The position numbers were made by a program, and so were the translations under genes. From Mycobacterium gordonae (GTDB taxonomy: Bacteria; Actinomycetota; Actinomycetes; Mycobacteriales; Mycobacteriaceae): a stretch of DNA of 51,006 nucleotides. Under the pieces are notes generated by a model, which worked only from the letters and a program-made list of their open reading frames with translations, ran no database searches and had not been told where the DNA came from. This document shows, piece by piece, positions 34,780 to 42,710 of the stretch (positions are counted from its first letter, which is position 1; each line of letters opens with the position of its first letter). The stretch lies in the NCBI RefSeq assembly GCF_002101675.1, contig NZ_LQOY01000055.1, forward strand, positions 1 to 51,006, read 5' to 3'.

Positions 34780-35622
34780 TCAGCCCAGCAGTGCGTCGCG
34801 CAACCGGGTGACATCGGTCTCGGTGATGCCCGCGTCACGCAGGTAGGCGTTCAGCGATCCGAACGACTCTTCGATCGTTTGCCATGCCGCCCAGAGGTAT
34901 TCGGCACGGACCCCGAGAACTCCGTCGGACAGCCGCGCCTTGGTGAAGGTCTCCACCTCGGGGGTCAATTCGACGTCGGAGCGCTGCGCGATCATTTCGG
35001 TGATCTGCTGACGGAGCTGCGGTACGGCGTCGTTGCTGCGCAGGTAGTCGGCGACGATGACGTCTCGGTCGAGTCCGGCCGCTTCCAGCACCGTCGCGAC
35101 CACGAAACCGGTGCGGTCCTTGCCGGCGAAGCAATGGGTGAGCACTGGGCGGCCGCCGGCCAGCAACGTGAACACCCGGCGCACCGCACGTTGAGCTCCT
35201 TTGCGCGTGGGGAATTCGCGATACTCCTCGGTCATGTAGCGCACAGCGTTCGCTTCGATGGCTTCGTCTGACTCGTCGGCTTCGCCTTCGGTCATCAACC
35301 GCTTGAACGCACTTTCGTGCGGGGCCTCGTCGTTCTCGGCGTCGCCGGCCCCGCTCTCATCATCGGCGAGGTCCGGGAAGGGCAGCAGATGGATGTCGAC
35401 ACCGTCGGGCACCCGGCCAGGGCCGCGCCGGCTGACCTCGCGAGTGGAGCGCAGGTCGGCGACGTCGGTGATGCCCAACCGGCGCAGCACCGCGCGGCCG
35501 TCGTCGTCCAGGCTGCTCAACTCGCTGGACCGGAACAGCCTGCCCGGACGAAGTGCCGTCGTCTGGTCGGCAACGTCGCGAAAGTTCCACGCGCCGGGCA
35601 GTTCCCGCGATGTCTCAGCCAT
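34780..35622 (-). CDS. ptpB: Protein tyrosine/phosphoinositide phosphatase PtpB
   Basis: This 280-residue protein (H37Rv PtpB, also ptbB, is 276) has the phosphatase loop HCFAGKDRTGF, with nucleophile Cys164, Lys168, Asp169 and Arg170. That CxxxKDR form gives PtpB its combined phosphotyrosine and phosphoinositide phosphatase activity. It opens with LPGAWNFRDVADQTTALRPGRLFRS and an acidic insert (90-120). PtpB is a secreted effector that dephosphorylates host signalling lipids and proteins. It overlaps the 3' end of fadE2 by eight bases, so both share an mRNA. Confidence 0.95.
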   Translation of the reverse strand: MAETSRELPGAWNFRDVADQTTALRPGRLFRSSELSSLDDDGRAVLRRLGITDVADLRSTREVSRRGPGRVPDGVDIHLLPFPDLADDESGAGDAENDEAPHESAFKRLMTEGEADESDEAIEANAVRYMTEEYREFPTRKGAQRAVRRVFTLLAGGRPVLTHCFAGKDRTGFVVATVLEAAGLDRDVIVADYLRSNDAVPQLRQQITEMIAQRSDVELTPEVETFTKARLSDGVLGVRAEYLWAAWQTIEESFGSLNAYLRDAGITETDVTRLRDALLG

Positions 35623-36847
35623 GACTGGTGACCGCCGCGGCGAGCGCGGACTGTTCGCGGCCCAGCTCGGTGCGCGCGATGGTGCGCATGTGCACTTCGT
35701 CCGGGCCGTCGAAGATTCTCATCGCGCGGTGCCAGCCGTAAAGCCGCGCGAGGACGGTGTCGTCGCTGACCCCGGCCGCGCCGTGTACCTGGATGGCGCG
35801 GTCGATGACGTCGCAGGCCACCTGCGGCGCGACGGCCTTAATCTGGGAGACCAGTAGGTGCGCGGCCTTGTTGCCGTGCTTGTCGATGGTCCACGCCGCC
35901 TTCTCGCACAGCAGCCTGGCTTGGTCGATCTCGTTGCGGGACTTGGCGACCGCGTGCTGCACCAGGCCCTGCTCAGCCAGCGGGCGGCCGAACGCGATCC
36001 GGTTGTTGGCGCGGCTGACCATCAGTGCGAGGGCACGTTCGGCGCCGCCGAGGGCGCGCATGCAGTGGTGGATGCGGCCCGGCCCGAGTCGCGCCTGGGC
36101 GATGGCGAAGCCGGCACCCTCTTCGCCGAGCAGGTTGGTGGCCGGCACCCGGACGTTGTCGTAGCTGATCTCGCAGTGGCCGTGCTGGTCCTGCCAGCCG
36201 AACACCGGTGTGGAACGGACGACGGTCACTCCCGGAGTGTCCATCGGCACCAGGATCATCGACTGCTGCTGGTGACTGGCCGCGTCGGGGTTGGTGCGGC
36301 CCATGACGATCAGAATCTTGCAGCGTGGATCCGCTGCGCCAGAGGTCCACCATTTCCGGCCGTTGATCACATAGTCGGACCCGTCGCGCACGATCGAGGT
36401 CTCGATGTTGCGCGCGTCGCTGCTGGCGACCGCGGGCTCGGTCATCGAGAAGGCGCTGCGGATCTCGCCGTTCAGCAGCGGTTCGAGCCACTGCTTGCGC
36501 TGCGGTTCGGTGGCGAACAGGTGCAGGGTCTCCATGTTGCCGGTGTCCGGAGCCGCGCAGTTGAGCGCTTCCGGCGCGATCTCGAGGCTCCAGCCCGTCA
36601 GTTCGGCCAGCGGCGCGTAATCCAGGTTGGTCAGCCCCGATTCGGCCGGAAGGAAGAGGTTCCACAGGCCGCGCTCTCTGGCCTTGGTCTTCAGTTCCTC
36701 GATCACCGGCGGCACCGTGAAGTCGTCCGGCCCGGCCTCGTGGCGATACTTGTCGTAGTCGGCCTCTGCCGGAAAGACGTGTTCGGTCATGAAGTCCGAC
36801 AGTCGTTTGTGGTAATCGCTGGCTTTGGCCGACATTGCGAAGTCCAT
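35615..36847 (-). CDS. fadE2: Acyl-CoA dehydrogenase FadE2
   Basis: This 410-residue flavoprotein starts at ATG 36847 ([28 protein letters not shown]); ATG 36835 is also possible. FAD/substrate blocks are [19 protein letters not shown] and [19 protein letters not shown], and the C-terminus has [23 protein letters not shown]. It dehydrogenates acyl-CoAs in the first step of beta-oxidation, and resembles mammalian ACAD10/11-type enzymes. Order ptpB-fadE2 equals Rv0153c-Rv0154c. The divergent DUF1348 gene starts 24 bp away. Confidence 0.93.
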   Translation of the reverse strand: MDFAMSAKASDYHKRLSDFMTEHVFPAEADYDKYRHEAGPDDFTVPPVIEELKTKARERGLWNLFLPAESGLTNLDYAPLAELTGWSLEIAPEALNCAAPDTGNMETLHLFATEPQRKQWLEPLLNGEIRSAFSMTEPAVASSDARNIETSIVRDGSDYVINGRKWWTSGAADPRCKILIVMGRTNPDAASHQQQSMILVPMDTPGVTVVRSTPVFGWQDQHGHCEISYDNVRVPATNLLGEEGAGFAIAQARLGPGRIHHCMRALGGAERALALMVSRANNRIAFGRPLAEQGLVQHAVAKSRNEIDQARLLCEKAAWTIDKHGNKAAHLLVSQIKAVAPQVACDVIDRAIQVHGAAGVSDDTVLARLYGWHRAMRIFDGPDEVHMRTIARTELGREQSALAAAVTSHG

Positions 36848-36871
36848 GACCGCCACGATAGGACACCCGGT

Positions 36872-37333
36872 ATGACGCAAGCCCGCCCCCCGTTTCCCCC
36901 TTTCACCCGGGAAACGGCGACGCAGAAAGTTCAAGCCGCCGAAGACGCCTGGAATACCTGCGATCCCGAGCGTGTGAGCCTGGCCTACACGGTCGACTCG
37001 CAGTGGCGCAACCGCGACGAACACATCGCCGGCCGCCCAGAGATCGTTGCCTTCCTGACCCGCAAGTGGCAGGGCGAACTCGACTACTCGCTACGCAAGG
37101 GGCTGTGGAGCTTCCACGACAACCGCATCGCGGTGCGTTTTCAGTACGAGTGCCACGACCGCAGCGGACAGTGGTTTCGCAGCTACGGCAACGAACTGTG
37201 GGAGTTTACGAACGACGGGCTGATGTCCCGCCGCGAAGCCAGCATCAACGACGTCGCCATCGAGGAAGCCGATCGCCGGCTGTTCGGGCCGCGCCCCGCA
37301 TCCGAGTACGGCGCGGATTTTCCGCTGTGGTGA
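36872..37333 (+). CDS. DUF1348 (NTF2-like) protein
   Basis: This 153-residue protein starts at ATG 36872 ([20 protein letters not shown]). It carries the DUF1348 hallmarks: [92 protein letters not shown]. This NTF2-like family is of unknown activity. It sits where H37Rv has pntAa, pntAb and pntB, separated by only 24 bp from the divergent fadE2. Confidence 0.87.
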   Translation: MTQARPPFPPFTRETATQKVQAAEDAWNTCDPERVSLAYTVDSQWRNRDEHIAGRPEIVAFLTRKWQGELDYSLRKGLWSFHDNRIAVRFQYECHDRSGQWFRSYGNELWEFTNDGLMSRREASINDVAIEEADRRLFGPRPASEYGADFPLW

Positions 37334-37340
37334 TCGGTGC

Positions 37341-37466
37341 TCAGACCGGCGGGTAACCGGGCGGCGGATATCCGTTTCCGGACTCGACGCCGCGCAGACC
37401 CCAGGTGAGATAGCTGAAGAAATACTCGATCTCGTCGCTCGCGTCGTAGTCAGGACTCGGGTCCAT
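37341..37466 (-). CDS. 41-residue conserved small protein (Rv0157A-type)
   Basis: This short gene starts at ATG 37466 behind the strong site AGGTGGAG. It encodes MDPSPDYDASDEIEYFFSYL, then TWGLRGVESGNG, and a proline/tyrosine tail YPPPGYPPV. Length, and position just before the Rv0158-type TetR gene, agree with the small protein Rv0157A. A TAGACT -10-like box lies at 37517-37522 (minus strand). Function is unknown. Confidence 0.65.
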   Translation of the reverse strand: MDPSPDYDASDEIEYFFSYLTWGLRGVESGNGYPPPGYPPV

Positions 37467-37568
37467 CACTCCACCTCTCGACTGCTGATCGACTCCCCCA
37501 CAGGGTCTGTTTCGCGAGTCTAGTCCTATCCGCGTCGGTGCGACAGGCGCGGTCCTGCCTAAACTATC

Positions 37569-37578
37569 CAACTAGTTG
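37569..37578. promoter_or_regulatory. Palindromic operator CAACTAGTTG
   Basis: This perfect 10-bp palindrome (AAC-TA-GTT core) lies three bases upstream of a GATAAT -10-like box (37582-37587). It is 65 bp before the TetR gene, a position suited to autorepression. The AAC-N2-GTT core resembles operators of lipid-responsive TetR proteins such as KstR; that is analogy only. Confidence 0.45.
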
Positions 37579-37642
37579 ATTGATAATCAGTCGGGTGGGG
37601 GGTCGTCCGGGCCTCCACCGGCAGCGACGAGGGTGAGTACAG

Positions 37643-38266
37643 ATGGCATCCGGAAGTGGCCTGACCCGCCGTGAGGAGTTGCTGGCCGTCGCCACCAAGC
37701 TGTTCGCCGCCCGCGGCTATCACGGCACCCGGATGGACGACGTCGCCGACGTGATCGGGCTGAACAAGGCGACGGTCTACCACTATTACGCGAGCAAGGC
37801 GCTGATTCTGTTCGACATCTACCGCCAGGCTGCCGAGGGAACGCTGGCCGCCGTCCACGACGACCCCTCTTGGACGGCCCGCGAGGCCCTCTACCAATAC
37901 ACCGTGCGGCTCCTGACGGGCATCGCGGGCAATCCTGAGCGCGCGGCCGTCTACTTCCAGGAACAGCCCTACATCACCGAGTGGTTCACGTCCGAACAGG
38001 TGGCCGAGGTCCGCGAGAAGGAAGCGCAGGTCTACGAGCACGTACACGGGCTGATCGACCGCGGCATCGCCAGCGGCGAGTTCTACGAGTGCGACTCGCA
38101 CGTGGTGGCGCTGGGCTACATCGGAATGACGCTGGGCAGCTACCGCTGGCTGCGGCCGAGCGGGCGGCGCTCGGCCAAGGAGATCGCGGCCGAGTTCAGC
38201 ACCGCGTTGCTGCGCGGATTGATTCGCGACGAGGCGATCCGCACCACCGCTCCGCTGGGGCCGTAA
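37643..38266 (+). CDS. TetR family regulator (Rv0158-type)
   Basis: This 207-residue protein has the helix-turn-helix TRMDDVADVIGLNKATVYHYYASKALILFDIYRQAAE and a C-terminal ligand domain (QEQPYITEWFTSEQVAEVREKEAQVYEHVHGLI). KATVYHYYxSK with a following IYRQA suggests a fatty-acid or steroid-type TetR. It is placed as Rv0158 before PE3. GACGAGGG precedes the ATG, and it converges on the next PE gene with seven bases between. Confidence 0.9.
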   Translation: MASGSGLTRREELLAVATKLFAARGYHGTRMDDVADVIGLNKATVYHYYASKALILFDIYRQAAEGTLAAVHDDPSWTAREALYQYTVRLLTGIAGNPERAAVYFQEQPYITEWFTSEQVAEVREKEAQVYEHVHGLIDRGIASGEFYECDSHVVALGYIGMTLGSYRWLRPSGRRSAKEIAAEFSTALLRGLIRDEAIRTTAPLGP

Positions 38267-38273
38267 TCGCCTT

Positions 38274-39719
38274 TTAGTTGAAGATGGGCGGGATGATGTG
38301 CAGCACATCCCCCAGGACGCCGCTGAGCATGGACAGCGCGGTCACCGACGGCTGGCTGAATTGCGGGCCGAAGTAGAAATTCAGGCCGGGATTGGTCGAC
38401 GGAACCCACGGATATTCGGTGGGGAAATATTCGGGTCCCCAGAGCCCGGCTTGCACACCGATCTCCACCGCAGCGCCATACGGCGCCAGCAACGTGCCCT
38501 TGGCGAGGTAGTAGGCGACATTGACCGGGTTGGGGATGTTGATCAGCCCGGCGGGGGTGGGCAGATCGGCATAGCCGTAGTTGTAACCGAGGTCGACCAT
38601 CACCCGCAGCTGCGGCTGCACGAGATCGGCGAGCACCGGGCCGGCGTAGGGGATGTCCCGGATCGGCTGCAAGAGCGGCAAATCCTGAGTCAGAAACATG
38701 TAGTACTTGGTGTTGCCGGTGTAGCCCGGTGACGTCGGCAACTGAACCGCTTGGGAGAAGTCGGCCGCTGATATCAACGGGTAGTTGCCGTGCACATAGA
38801 AGTAGCCCATCAGGGCGTTGATGTCGGCGAGCACGTTCAGTGGGTATTGCGGCACATGCGCGATGCCGTCGTACTGCGCGGTGTAGACGTAGGTCTCGTA
38901 GGGGTTGCCGGCCGGCAGCGCGCCGTTGAACGGCACGTCCAGGATGGGCAAGTAGAAACCGGGGAAGCGGGACAGCAGGCCCCCGTTGGGGTTGTTACCC
39001 GGCGCCGCCAGGATGAAGGACAGGTCGCCGACGTGCGGCGAGCCGTTCGCCATGAGTTGGACGATGTAATTGTTGATGATCGAGGCGCTCTGCGAGTAGC
39101 CGAAGGTGATGACATCGTTGCCCATGGCCAGCTGAGCGTTGACCGCGTTGTTGAGGATCGACACGCCCTTGGCGACCGACTGGGTGTAAGTCATGGTGCC
39201 GAGATCAGGGGTGACCGGCCAGAACTGCTCCGGGGTGGGCAGCACGCCAAAAGTGGCGCCCGGGTAGAGCGGCTTGATGTACCGGTTGAAGACGTTGGTG
39301 AGGTACTTGGCGTTGGGGATCGGGTCGTTGGTGCCGCCCATGATCAGCGCGGTGATCGGGTCGGTCAGCGTCGCGGCGGCGGTCGCGGCGGTCGGGGGCT
39401 GGGCCAGCATCGACTGAACTCCGTTGAGCAGCGCCCCGTTCAGCGCTTCCGCCTGGGCGTAGGTGCTCGCGGCGCTCGACAGCGCCCTGGTGAAGTCGTT
39501 CTGGAACAGCGAAGCCTGCTTGACGACGGCCTGGTACTCCACGCCGAAGGTGTTGAACAAGTCGGCGATCGCGGCCGAGACCTCGTCACCGGCGGCGGCC
39601 AGCAGTCCGGATGTCCGGCCCGCCGCCGCTGCGGTGGCGTCGTGGATCGCCGCGGCGATCCCGTCCACGTCGGTGGCCGCCGCAGCGAGCGTCTCGGGGG
39701 CAGTGAGCAGGTACGACAT
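38274..39719 (-). CDS. PE family protein with PE-PPE domain, diverged (PE3/PE4-type)
   Basis: This 481-residue protein starts at ATG 39719 (MSYLLTAPETLAAAATDVDGI) behind GGGAAGGA. The PE domain ends with YAQAE. The hydrolase nucleophile motif is FGYSQSASIINNYI, and the Asp block reads YDGIAHVPQYPLNVLADINAL, so ADFP of the tandem array is replaced by AHVP. VHGNYP carries the candidate His. It lacks the array's C-terminal PTAD module and instead ends with GLWGPEYFPTEYPWVPSTNPGLNFYFGP and a hydrophobic tail. It is the counterpart of Rv0159c/Rv0160c rather than PE1/PE2. Confidence 0.9.
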   Translation of the reverse strand: MSYLLTAPETLAAAATDVDGIAAAIHDATAAAAGRTSGLLAAAGDEVSAAIADLFNTFGVEYQAVVKQASLFQNDFTRALSSAASTYAQAEALNGALLNGVQSMLAQPPTAATAAATLTDPITALIMGGTNDPIPNAKYLTNVFNRYIKPLYPGATFGVLPTPEQFWPVTPDLGTMTYTQSVAKGVSILNNAVNAQLAMGNDVITFGYSQSASIINNYIVQLMANGSPHVGDLSFILAAPGNNPNGGLLSRFPGFYLPILDVPFNGALPAGNPYETYVYTAQYDGIAHVPQYPLNVLADINALMGYFYVHGNYPLISAADFSQAVQLPTSPGYTGNTKYYMFLTQDLPLLQPIRDIPYAGPVLADLVQPQLRVMVDLGYNYGYADLPTPAGLINIPNPVNVAYYLAKGTLLAPYGAAVEIGVQAGLWGPEYFPTEYPWVPSTNPGLNFYFGPQFSQPSVTALSMLSGVLGDVLHIIPPIFN

Positions 39720-39767
39720 CTCCCCGTCCTTCCCGTCGACCGGTCCCCATCCCGGCCCGGCACGAAC

Positions 39768-39785
39768 TACCCGCAACCGCGGGTA
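39768..39785. promoter_or_regulatory. Perfect inverted repeat upstream of the diverged PE gene
   Basis: The arms TACCCGC and GCGGGTA enclose AACC, 49-66 bases upstream of the PE start. No convincing -10/-35 was found beside it. It could be an operator, or a terminator for the hydrolase gene located upstream on the same strand. Confidence 0.35.
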
Positions 39786-39840
39786 TTAGGTATGACCAGA
39801 GAGTAGAACTGTGCGGCCGGGAATTCCGGCGTTTCGGCGG

Positions 39841-40749
39841 TTAATTGCGGGCGGTCTGCAAATGCCGGTCGAGAAACGCGATCTGGTCAGTGACGACGCG
39901 CTCGAATGCGTCGTCGACGTAGATGGCGAAATGGCCTTCGGGGTACGTCTTGATTTCGCCGCGCGGCGCCTTCGCGGCATAACGCAGCGTGGGTCCGGCC
40001 GGCGCCACCGAGTCGGTTTCGCAGACACAGAACAGGATGGGGCACGGGATTCTGGCGGCGCTGCGACCGGGCCGGTACAGCAGCACCTTCAACCCGATCC
40101 GGGCGGCGATCTCGTTGCGCAGCTCAACCCCGTCCGGCACCAGTCTCAGGTAGCCGGGGTAGGCATCGGGGGCCGTCATCACGGCGACCTCGCCCGGCAT
40201 GCCCGCGGTCGGGATCATCACCGGCGGCTTGCCCCGGCGGGCGGCTAACAGGTCGCGCAGAGCCAGCGCGGTGACGCGGGCGGCCGTCACCGGATTGATC
40301 GCCGCGATCGACGCCAGGCCGTCGGTGAACGGGCACTGTGCCACCGCGGCGGCGATGCCCGGCAGCCGGGCCGCCGACTCGATCACGTGCCCGCCCCCGA
40401 AAGACGTGCCCCACAGGGCGATTCGGTCTGGGTCAAGGCCGGGCACGGTGCGCGCGTAGTCGACGGCCGCCGCCCAGTCGGCCAGTTGCATGTCGATGTC
40501 GAGGAGCTGACGCGGCTGACCCTCGCTGTCGCCGAAGTTGCGGTAATCGAACACCAGGCAGGCGTAACCGGCCGCTCGGAACCGCTCGGCGTAGGCGTCG
40601 AGCCGCATCGTCCGGACGGCGCCCAGTCCGTGTCCCATCACCAGCACCGGGGCCGGGCCGTCCGTGTCGGGGCGGTAAAGCCAGGCGCTGATCCGGTCTT
40701 CCCGGGAATTCAAGCCGGAGATGAACGAGACGTCTTCCCGCTGCGGCAT
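39841..40749 (-). CDS. Alpha/beta hydrolase (dienelactone hydrolase/peptidase-like)
   Basis: This 302-residue hydrolase has ISAWLYRPDTDGPAPVLVMGHGLGAVRTMRLDAYAERF at the N-terminus, and the nucleophile elbow is LWGTSFGGGHVI. The acid is expected in CETDSVAPA and the base in PEGHFAIY. It resembles the DUF1749/Xaa-Pro-peptidase-like esterases often found beside steroid or fatty-acid catabolic genes. Substrate unknown. It lies between the diverged PE gene and the divergent oxidoreductase operon, an insertion relative to H37Rv. Confidence 0.85.
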   Translation of the reverse strand: MPQREDVSFISGLNSREDRISAWLYRPDTDGPAPVLVMGHGLGAVRTMRLDAYAERFRAAGYACLVFDYRNFGDSEGQPRQLLDIDMQLADWAAAVDYARTVPGLDPDRIALWGTSFGGGHVIESAARLPGIAAAVAQCPFTDGLASIAAINPVTAARVTALALRDLLAARRGKPPVMIPTAGMPGEVAVMTAPDAYPGYLRLVPDGVELRNEIAARIGLKVLLYRPGRSAARIPCPILFCVCETDSVAPAGPTLRYAAKAPRGEIKTYPEGHFAIYVDDAFERVVTDQIAFLDRHLQTARN

Positions 40750-40837
40750 AGCGCAACAATAGTGCCGCCGAGACCCCCGAAAAATTATGGACTACTGTCT
40801 AGAAAAGCTACAGCGTTGTGGGGACGGAAGGACACTC

Positions 40838-41938
40838 ATGGCGATTCGCGTCGCCCATGTGGGCACCGGAAATGTCGGCGGGCTGGCGCTTGCCCAACTC
40901 ATCACCAACCCGGCGTTCGAACTCACCGGAGTCTGCGTGTCCAGCCCCGAGAAGGTGGGACGTGACGCCGGGGAACTGTGTGGGGTCGGTCTGGATTCGA
41001 GTGTGACGACCGGGATCGCCGCCGTGAACGACCTCGACGCGCTGCTGGCCACCCAACCCGAGTGCGTCGTTTACTGCGCGATGGGCGACACCCGGTTGCC
41101 GGATGCGATGGCCGACGTGATGCGCATCCTCGCCGCCGGTGTCAACGTCGTCGGCTCCTCGCCCGGTCTGCTGCAGTATCCCTGGGGCGTGATGCCGGAG
41201 AAGTACATTGCCCGGGTAGAAAACGTTGCACAGCAGGGTAATTCGAGCATCTTTATCACCGGCGTCGACCCGGGGTTCATCAACGACCTGATCCCCTTCG
41301 CCCTCGCCGGGACCTGCCAGCGCATCGAGGCGGTGCGGTGCATGGAGATCCACGACTACGCCAGTTACAACGGCGCCGAGGTCATGCACTACATGGGGTT
41401 CGCCCGTCCCCTGGACGAGATTCCGATGCTGCTGCAACCGGGTGTGCTCAGCATCGCCTGGGGCACCGCGATCCGGCAGCTGGCCGCCGGACTCGGCATC
41501 GAAATCGACGAGATCACAGAGTCCTACCAGCGCGAGCCCGCGCCGGAGGACTTCGACATCGCGGTCGGCCGGGTGGCCAAGGGCACCCTGGCGGTGCTGC
41601 AGTTCGAGATCCGCGGCATGGTCAACGGCCGCCCGGCGATCGTCATCGAGCACATCACCCGGCTGCGTCCTGACCTGCGCCCGGACCTGCGTCAGCCGGC
41701 GGCAGGCACCGGCTCCTACCGGGTCGAGATCACCGGGGAACCTTCCTACGCGGTGGACATCGTGCCCAGCAGCCGCAAGGGCGACCACAACCACGCGGCG
41801 ATCGCCGGTGCCGCCGGCCGGATCGTCAACTCCATCTCCGACGTGATCGCGGCGCCGCCCGGCATCAGGAGCACGCTGGACCTGCCGTTGGTCACCGGCA
41901 AAGGGCTGTACACGCCAAACGATCTCGTGGTCACCTGA
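40838..41938 (+). CDS. NAD(P)H-dependent amine dehydrogenase family (DapB-N-like) protein
   Basis: This 366-residue protein starts at ATG 40838 behind GGAAGGA. The Rossmann loop is VAHVGTGNVGGLAL, and the fold resembles the dihydrodipicolinate reductase N-terminal domain, as in 2,4-diaminopentanoate dehydrogenase. GVDPGFINDLIPFAL and MEIHDYASYNGAEVMHYMGF are conserved in the mycobacterial group. It probably reduces or oxidises a carbonyl or imine substrate with NAD(P)H; the physiological reaction is unknown. An SDR and a FAD oxidase follow closely, forming an operon. Confidence 0.83.
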   Translation: MAIRVAHVGTGNVGGLALAQLITNPAFELTGVCVSSPEKVGRDAGELCGVGLDSSVTTGIAAVNDLDALLATQPECVVYCAMGDTRLPDAMADVMRILAAGVNVVGSSPGLLQYPWGVMPEKYIARVENVAQQGNSSIFITGVDPGFINDLIPFALAGTCQRIEAVRCMEIHDYASYNGAEVMHYMGFARPLDEIPMLLQPGVLSIAWGTAIRQLAAGLGIEIDEITESYQREPAPEDFDIAVGRVAKGTLAVLQFEIRGMVNGRPAIVIEHITRLRPDLRPDLRQPAAGTGSYRVEITGEPSYAVDIVPSSRKGDHNHAAIAGAAGRIVNSISDVIAAPPGIRSTLDLPLVTGKGLYTPNDLVVT

Positions 41939-41958
41939 CCGGAAAGGAACAGGCTGCG

Positions 41959-42708
41959 ATGGAACGACCGGGACGGGTCGAGGGCAAGGTCGCGCTGATC
42001 AGTGGCGGCGCCCGGGGAATGGGCGCCGAGGACGCGCGGCTGCTGGTCGAAGAGGGCGCCAAGGTGGTGATCGGCGACATCCGCGACGAGGAGGGCAAAG
42101 CACTGGCCGCCGAGCTCGGTGACGCGGTGCGCTACGTCCACCTCGACGTCACGCAACTCGACCAGTGGGAAGCCGCCGTCGCCACGGCCCTCGGCGAATT
42201 CGGCAAGCTCAACGTGCTGGTCAACAACGCCGGCATCGTCGCGGCCGGGCCGCTGCGCGAATTCCGAATGGACAAGTGGCAGCAGGTGATTGATGTCAAC
42301 CTGACCGGCACGTTCCTGGGCATGCGCAGCGTGGTCGACCCGATGACACAGGCCGGCGGCGGCTCGATCATCAACGTGTCCTCCATCGAGGGCATCCGGG
42401 GCGCGCCGATGGTGCATCCCTACGTCGCGTCCAAGTGGGCGGTCCGCGGCATCACCAAATCCGCGGCCCTGGAGCTTGCGCCGGTGAACATCCGGGTGAA
42501 CTCGGTGCACCCCGGTTTCATCCGCACCCCGATGACCGCGCACCTGCCCGAGGACATGGTCACCATCCCGCTGGGCCGGCCGGCCGAGGCACGCGAAGTG
42601 GCCACCTTCGTCGTCTTCCTTGCCAGCGACGAAGCCTCTTACGCCACTGGCAGCGAATTCATCATGGACGGTGGGCTGGTGACCGACGTGCCGCACAAGC
42701 AGTTCTGA
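41959..42708 (+). CDS. Short-chain dehydrogenase (FabG3/20-beta-hydroxysteroid dehydrogenase-like)
   Basis: This 249-residue classical SDR carries SGGARGMG (15-22), NNAG (89-92), Ser141/142 in NVSSIEG and catalytic Tyr155/Lys159 in YVASK. The text VALISGGARGMG, GDIRDEEGKALAAELGDAVRYVHLDVTQ is very close to H37Rv Rv2002 (FabG3), a 3-alpha/20-beta-hydroxysteroid dehydrogenase. It follows the amine-dehydrogenase-like gene after 20 bp, and the FAD oxidase starts two bases after its stop. A steroid-like or hydroxy-lipid substrate is plausible but unproven. Confidence 0.9.
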   Translation: MERPGRVEGKVALISGGARGMGAEDARLLVEEGAKVVIGDIRDEEGKALAAELGDAVRYVHLDVTQLDQWEAAVATALGEFGKLNVLVNNAGIVAAGPLREFRMDKWQQVIDVNLTGTFLGMRSVVDPMTQAGGGSIINVSSIEGIRGAPMVHPYVASKWAVRGITKSAALELAPVNIRVNSVHPGFIRTPMTAHLPEDMVTIPLGRPAEAREVATFVVFLASDEASYATGSEFIMDGGLVTDVPHKQF

Positions 42709-42710
42709 GC

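Noticed and set aside
35858..36871. Long plus-strand open frame leading into the DUF1348 gene
   Set aside because: The upstream part is antisense to fadE2, which has full acyl-CoA dehydrogenase motifs; only the part from ATG 36872 is DUF1348-like.
40786..40837. Imperfect repeat CTGT...ACAG upstream of the amine-dehydrogenase-like gene
   Set aside because: Only four bases pair on each side; too weak to call an operator.
40838..41938. Classical DapB or diaminopimelate dehydrogenase
   Set aside because: Length and the conserved GVDPGF and MEIHDYASY blocks fit the DapB-N-like amine dehydrogenase group rather than lysine biosynthesis enzymes.
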